35,944 nucleotides of DNA, taken from positions 1 to 35,944 of the forward strand of contig PHDU01000033.1 in assembly GCA_002842755.1 (NCBI GenBank), written 5' to 3'. This DNA comes from Bacteroidetes bacterium HGW-Bacteroidetes-1. Lineage in GTDB: Bacteria > Bacteroidota > Bacteroidia > Bacteroidales > F082. The notes below the pieces were generated by a model. It saw nothing but the letters and a program-made list of their open reading frames with translations, was not told where the DNA came from and made no database searches. Made by a program: the position numbers and the translations under genes. Shown here in pieces: positions 1-6,888 of the stretch (position 1 is the first letter of the stretch; each line of letters opens with the position of its first letter).

Positions 1-88
1 AGCTGTTGCTGATAATTCTGAAACATTAGAAAACTATAGAGAAATTCAATTACGGTACGAAAAATTGATTAACCTACAATATTTTTAA
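1..88 (+). CDS. C-terminal tail of an unrecognised protein (partial)
   Basis: An open frame entering from the left edge (frame beginning at base 2) reads 28 codons and stops at TAA 86-88. The visible tail is charged and helical-looking and ends in ENYREIQLRYEKLINLQYF. The ending loosely recalls the C-terminal helix of TolC-type outer membrane proteins, but it is too short to assign. The other two frames stop early (frame 1 at the fourth codon). An 84-base gap with a -7 box separates it from lnt, so it is probably the last gene of its own unit. Confidence 0.5.
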   Translation, partial: AVADNSETLENYREIQLRYEKLINLQYF

Positions 89-151
89 ACAGAACCTATA
101 AAATTAACATCAATCTAACATAACCAACTTTCCACATTTACCTTTTAACGC

Positions 152-159
152 TATTTTTG
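152..159 (+). promoter_or_regulatory. -7 box TATTTTTG upstream of lnt
   Basis: TATTTTTG matches the Bacteroidota TAnnTTTG -7 element. A start of transcription about 7 bases further on would leave a very short leader before ATG 173 or 179. The -33 element is weak (TTTC at 129-132, 19-base spacing). Confidence 0.45.
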
Positions 160-172
160 CTTTTTCAAGCCT

Positions 173-1795
173 ATGCTTATGAAAAAAATACAGCTGATTG
201 GATTGTCATTATTAACAGCACTTTTACTTAGTGCGGCCTGGCCGGCAAAAGGCTTTGCCCCTTTTATCTTTATTGCATTGGTTCCTCTGCTTTTTGTTCA
301 GGATAGCATGGGAGGAAGTGACGAAAAGAGCAGAAAAAAAGGCCTTTTTGCCTTAGCTTATCTTAGTTTTTTTGTTTGGAATGTGCTCACTACATGGTGG
401 ATATGGAACTCAACATCCATAGGCGCCATCGCAGCAACGCTTTTAAACAGTCTGTTTATGACCATCATTTTCTGGTTGTACCATGTAACGAAAATACAGC
501 TCTATGATAATAAAAAAGGTTTCGCTATTCTGGTTGTATATTGGTTAACCTGGGAATGGTTTCATTTGGATTGGGACCTGAGTTGGCCCTGGCTGAACCT
601 TGGTAATATTTTCGCGATAAAGCACACCTGGGTTCAATGGTACGAGTTTACCGGCTATTCAGGAGGTACTTTATGGATATTGGTTTCAAATATTCTTGTT
701 TTTCACCTTGTCAAAACTGCCATCGTATCACAATCATTTAAAAGACCTTTTTGGTTGAAACTAACCTACGTTTTTGCAATTATCTTAATCCCTATTTTTA
801 TCTCGGAAATCATGTACAACCGATATTCTGAGAAAGGGGAAACGGCTGACATCATTGTTGTTCAGCCGGACTTTGACCCCTATAAAGAACAGTATGAATT
901 GCCACCGTCAGAAATTATCGACCGGAATCTAAGTCTTGCATTAAGAACCATGACGCATCCGGCTGACTTCATCGTATCGCCCGAATCTGCAATTCAGGAA
1001 GAAATTTGGGAAGAGCAATTTCATCTTTCCGAAGGCATCAATCAATTGAAAACATTTATTGAACAATATCCAAAGACAGCTATTATTATTGGGGCAAGCA
1101 CTTTCAGTATGGTACCTAAAGGACAGGAAAAGCATCATGCATCCCGTAAGTTTCGTGGCTCTGACGGCCATTATTTTGCATACAATACAGCATTTTATCT
1201 TGATTCAACATCTCAGATTCAACATTACCATAAATCAAAACTTACACCAGGAGTAGAAATGATGCCATCATGGAAGATACTACGACCACTCAATAATTTT
1301 GCCATTGATTTGGGCGGCACTGTTGGCACATTGAAGGTTGATGATGAAAGAAAGGTTTTTAAGCATCAAAACGGCCTGTTTCGAATCGCTCCCGTCATTT
1401 GCTATGAGTCAATTTATGGCGAATTTGTTTCAGGCTATGTTCGCAATGGTGCAAATCTGATATTTATTATAACGAATGACGGATGGTGGGGTAATAGTCC
1501 TGGTCACAGGCAGCACCTCGAATTTGCAAAACTTCGGGCGATTGAAACCCGTCGCAGTATTGCACGCTCGGCCAATACAGGAATCTCTGCCTTTTTCGAT
1601 CAGCGAGGGGATATATATCAGGCTACGCCTTATCGTGAACAGGCAGTTATCCGTCAGCAACTTACTACCAATGATAAACTAACCTTCTATGTTAAGTTTG
1701 GTGATTATATTCCGCGAATTGCTTCCTTTATAAGTATTATTTTCTTGTTAACCGGTTTTACACGCAGCATTCTAAAAAAACGAAAGGCACTCTAA
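173..1795 (+). CDS. lnt: apolipoprotein N-acyltransferase, copy 1
   Basis: Transfers an acyl chain from phospholipid to the N-terminal diacylglyceryl-cysteine of lipoproteins in the inner membrane. The 540-residue protein has about six hydrophobic segments in residues 5-215 and a nitrilase-fold domain from about 225 to 510. The expected catalytic Glu-Lys-Cys triad is visible: E271 in SPESAI, K354 in YHKSKL and C410 in PVICYES. The family motif TNDGWWG follows at about 434-440. A last hydrophobic segment ends the protein, as in E. coli Lnt. ATG 173 and ATG 179 are both possible; MKKIQLIG at 179 looks like a usual start. The dus gene starts two bases after the stop, so the two are co-transcribed. 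A second lnt lies at 9795-11396. Confidence 0.93.
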   Translation: MLMKKIQLIGLSLLTALLLSAAWPAKGFAPFIFIALVPLLFVQDSMGGSDEKSRKKGLFALAYLSFFVWNVLTTWWIWNSTSIGAIAATLLNSLFMTIIFWLYHVTKIQLYDNKKGFAILVVYWLTWEWFHLDWDLSWPWLNLGNIFAIKHTWVQWYEFTGYSGGTLWILVSNILVFHLVKTAIVSQSFKRPFWLKLTYVFAIILIPIFISEIMYNRYSEKGETADIIVVQPDFDPYKEQYELPPSEIIDRNLSLALRTMTHPADFIVSPESAIQEEIWEEQFHLSEGINQLKTFIEQYPKTAIIIGASTFSMVPKGQEKHHASRKFRGSDGHYFAYNTAFYLDSTSQIQHYHKSKLTPGVEMMPSWKILRPLNNFAIDLGGTVGTLKVDDERKVFKHQNGLFRIAPVICYESIYGEFVSGYVRNGANLIFIITNDGWWGNSPGHRQHLEFAKLRAIETRRSIARSANTGISAFFDQRGDIYQATPYREQAVIRQQLTTNDKLTFYVKFGDYIPRIASFISIIFLLTGFTRSILKKRKAL

Positions 1796-1797
1796 CC

Positions 1798-2820
1798 ATG
1801 ATGCCTTTAGAAAAAGAATCGCAACAACTCCATTTGCAGCTAGGCCCTTTTCAGGGCATCACCGATGTTCATTACAGAATGGTTTTCAAAGACTATTTTG
1901 AAGGAATCGATAAATTCTTTACCCCTTTTTTTACCGGTATTCAAAAAGATAATAGTCGCAGTCTCAGAACGGATGAAATTGATCCAAAACTTAATAATGT
2001 TAAGGTTACAGTACCTCAGATTTTAAGTAATGATGCAGAGGAAATCATAAGGTTTTCACAACAGTGTAAAGCAATGGGTTACAATGAAGTTAACCTGAAT
2101 ATGGGTTGTCCCTATCCAATGGTGGCAAAGAAGAAAAGAGGATCTGGCCTAATGCCCTATTCTGAGCTCATTGGTTCAATGTTTGATCGTCTTAATGGAA
2201 ATCTCGCAACAGATTTTAGTATAAAATGCAGGCTGGGTTATAATGACCCCGATGAAATAGACGAACTGTTACCTTTGTTCAACAGTTTCAACTTAAGTGA
2301 ACTCATTGTCCATGCACGCGTTGGCACCCAAATGTATAAAGGAGTTTCTGACGTTGACCGTTTTGCCTCGATTATTCCAGCCGTAAAAACAAAACTTGTT
2401 TATAATGGCGACATTTTCTCAACCAATAGTTTTCAAATTGTTCAGCAGAAACTTGAGGGCATTCAGTCATGGATGCTTGGCCGCGGAATTCTTGCAGATC
2501 CATTTCTGGCTTCCGACCTCAAAGGAATCAGCACTTCTTTAACGTCAGAAGAAAGAAAATCAATCGTTTATCATTTTATTACAGCGCTTTACATCAGAAG
2601 AAGAGAAGTTAAAGGGGAAAACCCTTCCATCCTGGGGCGCATGAAAGAAATATGGTCATACATGCGTTGGTCATTTGATGAACCTCTAACATTATGGCGA
2701 TTGATACGTAAAGTCAACACCTTTGATACATACGACGAGGCAATCGAACAAATATTCAGTGAGTTAACATGGAAAGGATCTGGTTACTCAATAGCAACTC
2801 CGGCAAGAGAGGTTGATTGA
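1798..2820 (+). CDS. dus: tRNA-dihydrouridine synthase
   Basis: Reduces a uridine in the tRNA D-loop to dihydrouridine with FMN and NADPH. The TIM-barrel Dus pattern is clear: LGPFQGITD at about 15-23 for the first strand, the NMGCP motif with catalytic C104, the following KKKRGSGLM loop, IKCRLGY for the FMN phosphate region, ELIVHAR near the middle, YNGDI, and MLGRGILADPFL near the end of the barrel. At 340 residues it has normal family length. Two consecutive ATG codons (1798, 1801) begin the frame. It follows lnt with a 2-base gap. Which Dus subtype it is cannot be told safely from the sequence. Confidence 0.92.
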   Translation: MMPLEKESQQLHLQLGPFQGITDVHYRMVFKDYFEGIDKFFTPFFTGIQKDNSRSLRTDEIDPKLNNVKVTVPQILSNDAEEIIRFSQQCKAMGYNEVNLNMGCPYPMVAKKKRGSGLMPYSELIGSMFDRLNGNLATDFSIKCRLGYNDPDEIDELLPLFNSFNLSELIVHARVGTQMYKGVSDVDRFASIIPAVKTKLVYNGDIFSTNSFQIVQQKLEGIQSWMLGRGILADPFLASDLKGISTSLTSEERKSIVYHFITALYIRRREVKGENPSILGRMKEIWSYMRWSFDEPLTLWRLIRKVNTFDTYDEAIEQIFSELTWKGSGYSIATPAREVD

Positions 2821-2891
2821 CAACTTTTTCTCCCGTTTTCTAACATATAGGAATTATTAGAGAAAGCATTCATTTCATTATTGTAAAAAGT

Positions 2892-2899
2892 TACTTTTG
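2892..2899 (+). promoter_or_regulatory. -7 box TACTTTTG upstream of the histidine kinase
   Basis: TACTTTTG fits TAnnTTTG exactly. Predicted transcription start is near 2906, about 18 bases before ATG 2924. No clear -33 TTG at 19-20 bases is present. It implies that the two-component genes are transcribed by the housekeeping sigma factor. Confidence 0.5.
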
Positions 2900-2923
2900 C
2901 AATGAGAATCATAACCGTAGAGT

Positions 2924-4411
2924 ATGCGTTTCTTAAAATTTAAGTTTCATCTCAGCTATCAAATGATCGTCTGGGCGTTGGTAAGTATAGCATTGCTTCT
3001 TGCAACAGGATACCTGATCATTTCTTACATTTATCAGTTGCAGGACAAAACAAAATTAGTAATCACTAAAAATGTTATCAGCACAGAAAATGCCCAGGAA
3101 CTCAAACTTGCACTCTACCGTGTAAGAGCCACTTCGTTGACAAATTTATTTGACAAAAGCAACGAACAGCTTCAAAACCTTGAAAAGGAGCAAAAAGCAT
3201 TTCTGTTTCTACTTGAAAGCGCCAATCAATCGGCGTATAAAGAAGAGGAAAAAAAGTTAATTCAACAAATTTATGCGCTTTTTTCAAATTACGAACAAAC
3301 CTTAAAAAATGCACATGAGTTGCATCGGCAAGGAAAACTTACGCAACCAAATGCACTTATTGTTTTGGCAAGTCAGGATCTTATCAATACAATTGAAAGC
3401 AAAACAAATCAATTGATCGACATGAAAGAACAGATTCATGTTGAATTGGAAAACAGCATTGAAATAAACAATAAAATTATTGGAACTGCAATCTATTCAT
3501 TGGGCATCAGTGGGATAATCATGGGTTTGATACTTGGATGGCTCATTGCACGCATCATTCTGAATCCTATCTATAAATTAGTGCTCAAAGTGCGCGATGC
3601 TGCCGGAAGTGAGGTTGTCGAACATATCCGGATGACACCTGGCAAGGAACTCGAAGAACTAGATTTGCACATCAACAGACTTATCGGAAGAATTAATAAA
3701 GCCAACGAAGATTTAAAACAAAACAGGGCCTTACTTGATCAATCAGCAAAATTTGCGGCAATAGGCAAAATAGCTCCTGCTCTCGCCCACGAAATAAGAA
3801 ACCCTCTTACTGCAATCAAAATGCTGATTTACAGTATGTTACAAGAATTAGATAACAATGCGGAAAAAAAGGCAGATCTTGAAATCATACTTCATGAAAT
3901 AAGTAGAATGGAAGATTTTTTACAAAACTTCCTCAAATATGCCCGACCTGCAAAACCACAGATGCAAGAGGTAATTGTGGTAGAGGTAATTCGTCAGGTT
4001 TTACAACTGATGCAAGCCCGGCTTAAACAAAACAAAATTATTCTTGAGGAAAACTACGAAAATCTACAAATCAATGTCAAAGCCGATCCAAATATGATCA
4101 GGCAAGTTCTTATTAATTTGATCATAAATGCTGCCGAATCAATGGGTAAAGGGGGAAAGCTAACCTTATCAACACTATCGCACACCGACAATAAAAGACA
4201 AAAATATGTTATAATTCGTGTGACAGATACTGGTGGAGGCATTTCAGAAGAAATTATGGATTCACTTTTCGATCCCTTTGTAAAAGGAAAAGAGCAGGGA
4301 ATTGGCCTTGGATTATCCATATCACAGCGAATTGCGGATTTACATCATGGTTTTATTGAAGCCAGAAACAGTGAAAATGGAGCTGTTTTTTCGCTCCATA
4401 TTCCAATTTAG
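2924..4411 (+). CDS. membrane sensor histidine kinase of the NtrB/ZraS/AtoS class
   Basis: Senses an envelope signal and phosphorylates the response regulator encoded 8 bases downstream. The order is: membrane segment at about 14-37; an all-helical extracytoplasmic domain of about 150 residues, like a four-helix bundle; a second membrane segment at about 184-213; a HAMP-like linker; HisKA with the phospho-accepting histidine H289 in LAHEIRNP; and HATPase_c with NLIINAAES (N box), DTGGGI (G1), the F box DPFVKGK, and GIGLGLSI (G2). No PAS domain is visible. The pairing with an NtrC-type regulator is typical of the ZraSR and AtoSC families. The ligand is unknown. Confidence 0.93.
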   Translation: MRFLKFKFHLSYQMIVWALVSIALLLATGYLIISYIYQLQDKTKLVITKNVISTENAQELKLALYRVRATSLTNLFDKSNEQLQNLEKEQKAFLFLLESANQSAYKEEEKKLIQQIYALFSNYEQTLKNAHELHRQGKLTQPNALIVLASQDLINTIESKTNQLIDMKEQIHVELENSIEINNKIIGTAIYSLGISGIIMGLILGWLIARIILNPIYKLVLKVRDAAGSEVVEHIRMTPGKELEELDLHINRLIGRINKANEDLKQNRALLDQSAKFAAIGKIAPALAHEIRNPLTAIKMLIYSMLQELDNNAEKKADLEIILHEISRMEDFLQNFLKYARPAKPQMQEVIVVEVIRQVLQLMQARLKQNKIILEENYENLQINVKADPNMIRQVLINLIINAAESMGKGGKLTLSTLSHTDNKRQKYVIIRVTDTGGGISEEIMDSLFDPFVKGKEQGIGLGLSISQRIADLHHGFIEARNSENGAVFSLHIPI

Positions 4412-4419
4412 ACTTAGTT

Positions 4420-5835
4420 ATGGACAAAAAAAGAATTCTCATCGTTGATGATGAAGAGAATGTTAGATATTCGTTTAAAAAACTCTTTAGAGGTCCTGAC
4501 GTTGATATAATTGAGGCTTTTAATGGGTTGGAGGCGATTTCAGTTTTAAAAAAAGAAGCCGTTGATTTGGTGCTTATGGACATTGAAATGCCAGGCATGA
4601 ATGGAATTGACGCAATTCAACGCATCAAAGTTTTATATCCATCATTACCTGTGATTATAATTACAGCATTTGGCACAACTGAAAGAGTGATTGCTGCAAT
4701 GAAATACGGTGCATATGAATATCTTGAAAAACCTTTTGATATCAAACGGCTACAATTGATTGTGAAGGAGGCTTTGGAGGCAAAAGAGTTTTCAGAAAAT
4801 GAGCCACTGGTCATTGCAAAACCCATTTCTTCAACCGCTGAAACGATTGTTGGCACAAGCTCTGCCATTAAAGAAGTTTACAAAATGATTGGTCGTGTGG
4901 CAGCATCAGATGTAAGTGTACTTATCAGTGGTGAAAGTGGAACAGGCAAGGAGTTGATAGCCAAAGCCATTCATCGTTATAGTGACCGGGCCGACCAGCC
5001 GTTTGTTGCCATTAACTGTGCAGCAATTCCTGATAACTTGCTTGAAAGTGAACTGTTTGGTTTTGAAAAAGGAGCCTTCACGGATGCCTCACATTCAAAA
5101 GCCGGAAAATTTGAACAGGCAAACAACGGAACCCTTTTTCTAGATGAAATTGCAGATATGAGCTTTACTCTTCAGGCAAAACTTCTCAGAGTATTGCAGG
5201 ATGGAACTTTTGAGCGGTTGGGAAGCAATAAAACAGTTTCAACTAAGGTACGAATCATATCAGCTACAAATAAAAATCTTGAGTCAGCTATTTCGCGACA
5301 TCAGTTTAGGGAAGATTTATATTACCGACTTAAAGTAATCACCATTACCATTCCTCCATTAAGAATGCGGTCAGAAGATATCCCTTTACTCGCAGAGCAT
5401 TTTATATCCCGCTATAGCATGGAAATGAAAAAGCCTGCAGTCATTCTCCCCTCAGAAACGATGGATATCTTAATGAATTATTCATGGCCAGGCAACGTTC
5501 GTGAGTTGGAAAATCTCCTAAAACGAGCTGTATTGTTAAGTAAAAATAATGTCATCACTCCGGACTCAATTGAGCTTGAATTAAAAAATACAATCCCATC
5601 ATCCATTTTAAATACTTCAGATGAAAATAAGCTTATTCCATTGAATATGTCTGATTTTGAAGGCAATCTTTACAAATTTGTTATTGAAAAAATTGAAAAA
5701 GAATTGATTGTTAAAGCATTAACTTACTGTAATGGCAATCAGGCCAAAACTGCAAGACTACTTGGTATTTCACGTGCAATGCTCTATGAAAGAATGGTCA
5801 AATTCAGTTTATCACATAATGACCAGGAATCTTAA
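4420..5835 (+). CDS. sigma-54-dependent response regulator (NtrC/ZraR/AtoC family)
   Basis: Three-domain activator of 471 residues. The receiver domain (1-120) has the acidic pair DD at 10-11, phospho-acceptor D54 in LMDIEMPG and K104 in YLEKPF. The AAA+ domain (about 143-375) has Walker A GESGTGKE at 171-178, the sigma-54-contacting loop as GAFTDA at 218-223 instead of the canonical GAFTGA, and Walker B TLFLDEI at 238-244. A Fis-type helix-turn-helix lies at the C-terminus (about 428-466, NQAKTARLLGISRAMLYERM). Proteins of this class act only with RpoN at -24/-12 promoters, from distant binding sites. The next gene downstream has a candidate promoter of that type. GAFTDA is a known natural variant, so the protein is probably functional. 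Confidence 0.95.
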   Translation: MDKKRILIVDDEENVRYSFKKLFRGPDVDIIEAFNGLEAISVLKKEAVDLVLMDIEMPGMNGIDAIQRIKVLYPSLPVIIITAFGTTERVIAAMKYGAYEYLEKPFDIKRLQLIVKEALEAKEFSENEPLVIAKPISSTAETIVGTSSAIKEVYKMIGRVAASDVSVLISGESGTGKELIAKAIHRYSDRADQPFVAINCAAIPDNLLESELFGFEKGAFTDASHSKAGKFEQANNGTLFLDEIADMSFTLQAKLLRVLQDGTFERLGSNKTVSTKVRIISATNKNLESAISRHQFREDLYYRLKVITITIPPLRMRSEDIPLLAEHFISRYSMEMKKPAVILPSETMDILMNYSWPGNVRELENLLKRAVLLSKNNVITPDSIELELKNTIPSSILNTSDENKLIPLNMSDFEGNLYKFVIEKIEKELIVKALTYCNGNQAKTARLLGISRAMLYERMVKFSLSHNDQES

Positions 5836-5839
5836 TCTA

Positions 5840-5857
5840 TCAAAGCTTTAACTTTGA
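5840..5857. promoter_or_regulatory. inverted repeat, candidate activator-binding site 1
   Basis: TCAAAG-N6-CTTTGA, perfect 6-bp arms, begins 5 bases after the regulator stop codon. It is about 140 bases upstream of the candidate -24 element at 5979, a usual distance for an NtrC-family enhancer. No T-tract follows, which argues against a terminator. Confidence 0.3.
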
Positions 5858-5872
5858 CTTAAATTAATACAC

Positions 5873-5889
5873 TATGCCTGAAAAGCATA
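5873..5889. promoter_or_regulatory. inverted repeat, candidate activator-binding site 2
   Basis: TATGC-N7-GCATA, perfect 5-bp arms, about 100 bases upstream of the candidate sigma-54 promoter. Its sequence differs from site 1, so at most one of the two may be the real site. Confidence 0.2.
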
Positions 5890-5978
5890 CAATAAAAAAT
5901 TGGAATTATCCTTTCAAAAAAACCAATTAGCATTTAATATACTGTTTTTCAGTTATATATAAAGTTAAAATATTTCTT

Positions 5979-5992
5979 GGCACGAATTATGA
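5979..5992 (+). promoter_or_regulatory. candidate sigma-54 (-24/-12) promoter for the lipoprotein gene
   Basis: TTGGCACGAATTATGAT at 5977-5993 has a perfect -24 element (TTGGCACG). At exactly N10 after the GG it has G-A where G-C is expected, so the -12 element is only half conserved. A start of transcription would be near 6003, leaving a 40-base leader to ATG 6044. No TAnnTTTG box occurs between 5836 and 6043, which favours an alternative sigma factor. The gene just upstream encodes a sigma-54 activator. Confidence 0.45.
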
Positions 5993-6003
5993 TTCATAGT
6001 GCC
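5979..6003. repeat. GGCAC/GTGCC inverted repeat over the candidate promoter
   Basis: GGCAC (5979-5983) and GTGCC (5999-6003) form a 25-bp dyad with 15 bases between the arms. It overlaps the -24/-12 candidate and the predicted start, so it may be an operator, or the left arm may simply be the -24 element and the right arm chance. Confidence 0.3.
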
Positions 6004-6043
6004 TGATTTAAAAATTTTCAAATCAATAATAAATTAATTACCC

Positions 6044-6649
6044 ATGAAGAATAATCTTTTAAAAGTAGCATTCGCGTTTGCAATCGCTGCCATGATGTTT
6101 ACCAGCTGCGCAAAAGCTCCTGAAGTAGAAGTAACAGATGCAAAAGCTGCTATCGAAGCTGCAAAAGCAACCGAAGCTGATCGCTATGTTCCTGCAGACT
6201 TTAAAAGTATGCAAGACTCTTTAAATGTAGCCATGCTTGAAATTGAAAATCAAAATGCAAAATTTGCACTTTTCAGAAACTACAAAAAAGCAACTGCTAC
6301 ACTTACAGGTGTTACAGCAATGGCTGAAACCGTAAAAACAAATGCTGCAACACGCAAAGAAGAAGTAAAAAATGAAGCACAACAGGCACTTGCCGAAGTT
6401 ACTGCCTTGGTAAACGAAGTAAAAGAACTGTTAACCAAAGCCCCTAAAGGAAAAGAAGGCAAGGAAGCTCTTGAAGCCATCAAGGGGGATGTGGTTTTAG
6501 TTGAGTCATTCCTTGCTGAAGTTTCCACCCTGATCAACAATGGCGACTATCTAACCGCTGTTGATAAGGTTAAAGCTGCTTCAGAAAAAGCAACTTCTTT
6601 AAAAACCGAGCTTGAAGAAGCTATTGCAAAAACATCCAAACGTAGGTAA
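6044..6649 (+). CDS. helical lipoprotein, DUF4398-like
   Basis: A 201-residue protein with a lipoprotein signal peptide: positive start, hydrophobic 7-18, lipobox FTSC with C22. The mature part is almost all alpha helix, rich in Ala, Glu and Lys, with segments at about 32-130 and 137-197. It resembles DUF4398-type repeats (Ala-rich helix, then [DE]-[RK]-Y, then a long helix). Residues 44-105 align without gaps to residues 56-117 of the next gene's protein, an L,D-transpeptidase, sharing EA-x-x-Y, QN, R-x-Y-x-K. The C-terminus is basic (TSKRR). It is probably anchored in the outer membrane and faces the periplasm. It stands alone between a candidate sigma-54 promoter and a strong terminator, and is likely made in quantity. 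The function is unknown; a spacer or peptidoglycan-tethering role is inference. Confidence 0.85.
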   Translation: MKNNLLKVAFAFAIAAMMFTSCAKAPEVEVTDAKAAIEAAKATEADRYVPADFKSMQDSLNVAMLEIENQNAKFALFRNYKKATATLTGVTAMAETVKTNAATRKEEVKNEAQQALAEVTALVNEVKELLTKAPKGKEGKEALEAIKGDVVLVESFLAEVSTLINNGDYLTAVDKVKAASEKATSLKTELEEAIAKTSKRR

Positions 6650-6661
6650 TTTTTGCATAGC

Positions 6662-6708
6662 AAGTGAAGAGAAAGTCCATTGTTTCACTAGTGGATAGCA
6701 CTTCACTT
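6662..6708 (+). repeat. long-range inverted repeat in the 3' untranslated region
   Basis: AAGTGAAG (6662-6669) pairs with CTTCACTT (6701-6708) across about 31 bases, which themselves contain the palindrome CACTAGTG. It lies between the lipoprotein stop and the terminator, so it would be a structured 3' end of that mRNA. Confidence 0.35.
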
Positions 6709-6726
6709 AAAAAACTTTCTTCAAAT

Positions 6727-6762
6727 AAAAACCCCGGCAAGATATGTCTTTCCGGGGTTTTT
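6727..6762 (+). terminator. strong intrinsic terminator after the lipoprotein gene
   Basis: An 11-bp perfect stem, AAAAACCCCGG (6727-6737) with CCGGGGTTTTT (6752-6762), around a 14-base loop. It has a GC-rich core and a terminal T-tract, and the A-tract before it makes it work on both strands. It separates the lipoprotein transcript from the transpeptidase operon. Confidence 0.9.
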
Positions 6763-6782
6763 GATTGTATATTTCAATCAAA
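6760..6782. repeat. TTTGATTG/CAATCAAA inverted repeat
   Basis: Perfect 8-bp arms with a 7-base spacer, starting in the T-tract of the terminator and ending about 45 bases before the -7 box of the next operon. It could be a regulator site for that operon. Confidence 0.3.
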
Positions 6783-6827
6783 CATTCAAGAATCTTTGAT
6801 TTAAGTTTCTTAGAACAAAAATCGCAC

Positions 6828-6835
6828 TATTTTTG
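6828..6835 (+). promoter_or_regulatory. -7 box TATTTTTG for the L,D-transpeptidase operon
   Basis: TATTTTTG fits TAnnTTTG, with predicted start near 6842 and a leader of about 47-70 bases. The same bases also read as a sigma-54-like element: TCGCAC (6822-6827), N5, TTGC (6833-6836), one mismatch from TGGCAC-N5-TTGC. The housekeeping reading is preferred because the -24 GG is broken. Confidence 0.45.
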
Positions 6836-6888
6836 CCGCTTGAAACGAATATTGAAAGACAAACACAATTATCGATAAGGATTATAGG

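Noticed and set aside
4851-4865. TGGCAC-N5-CTGC, a good sigma-54 match inside the response regulator gene
   Set aside because: It encodes a conserved protein motif (VGTSSAI) of this regulator family and no gene starts shortly after it.
6635-6649. Lipoprotein C-terminus as a Braun-type attachment site
   Set aside because: The end is SKRR, with lysine third from last. Braun lipoprotein uses a terminal lysine, so direct analogy is not supported; kept only as a question in the cassette finding.
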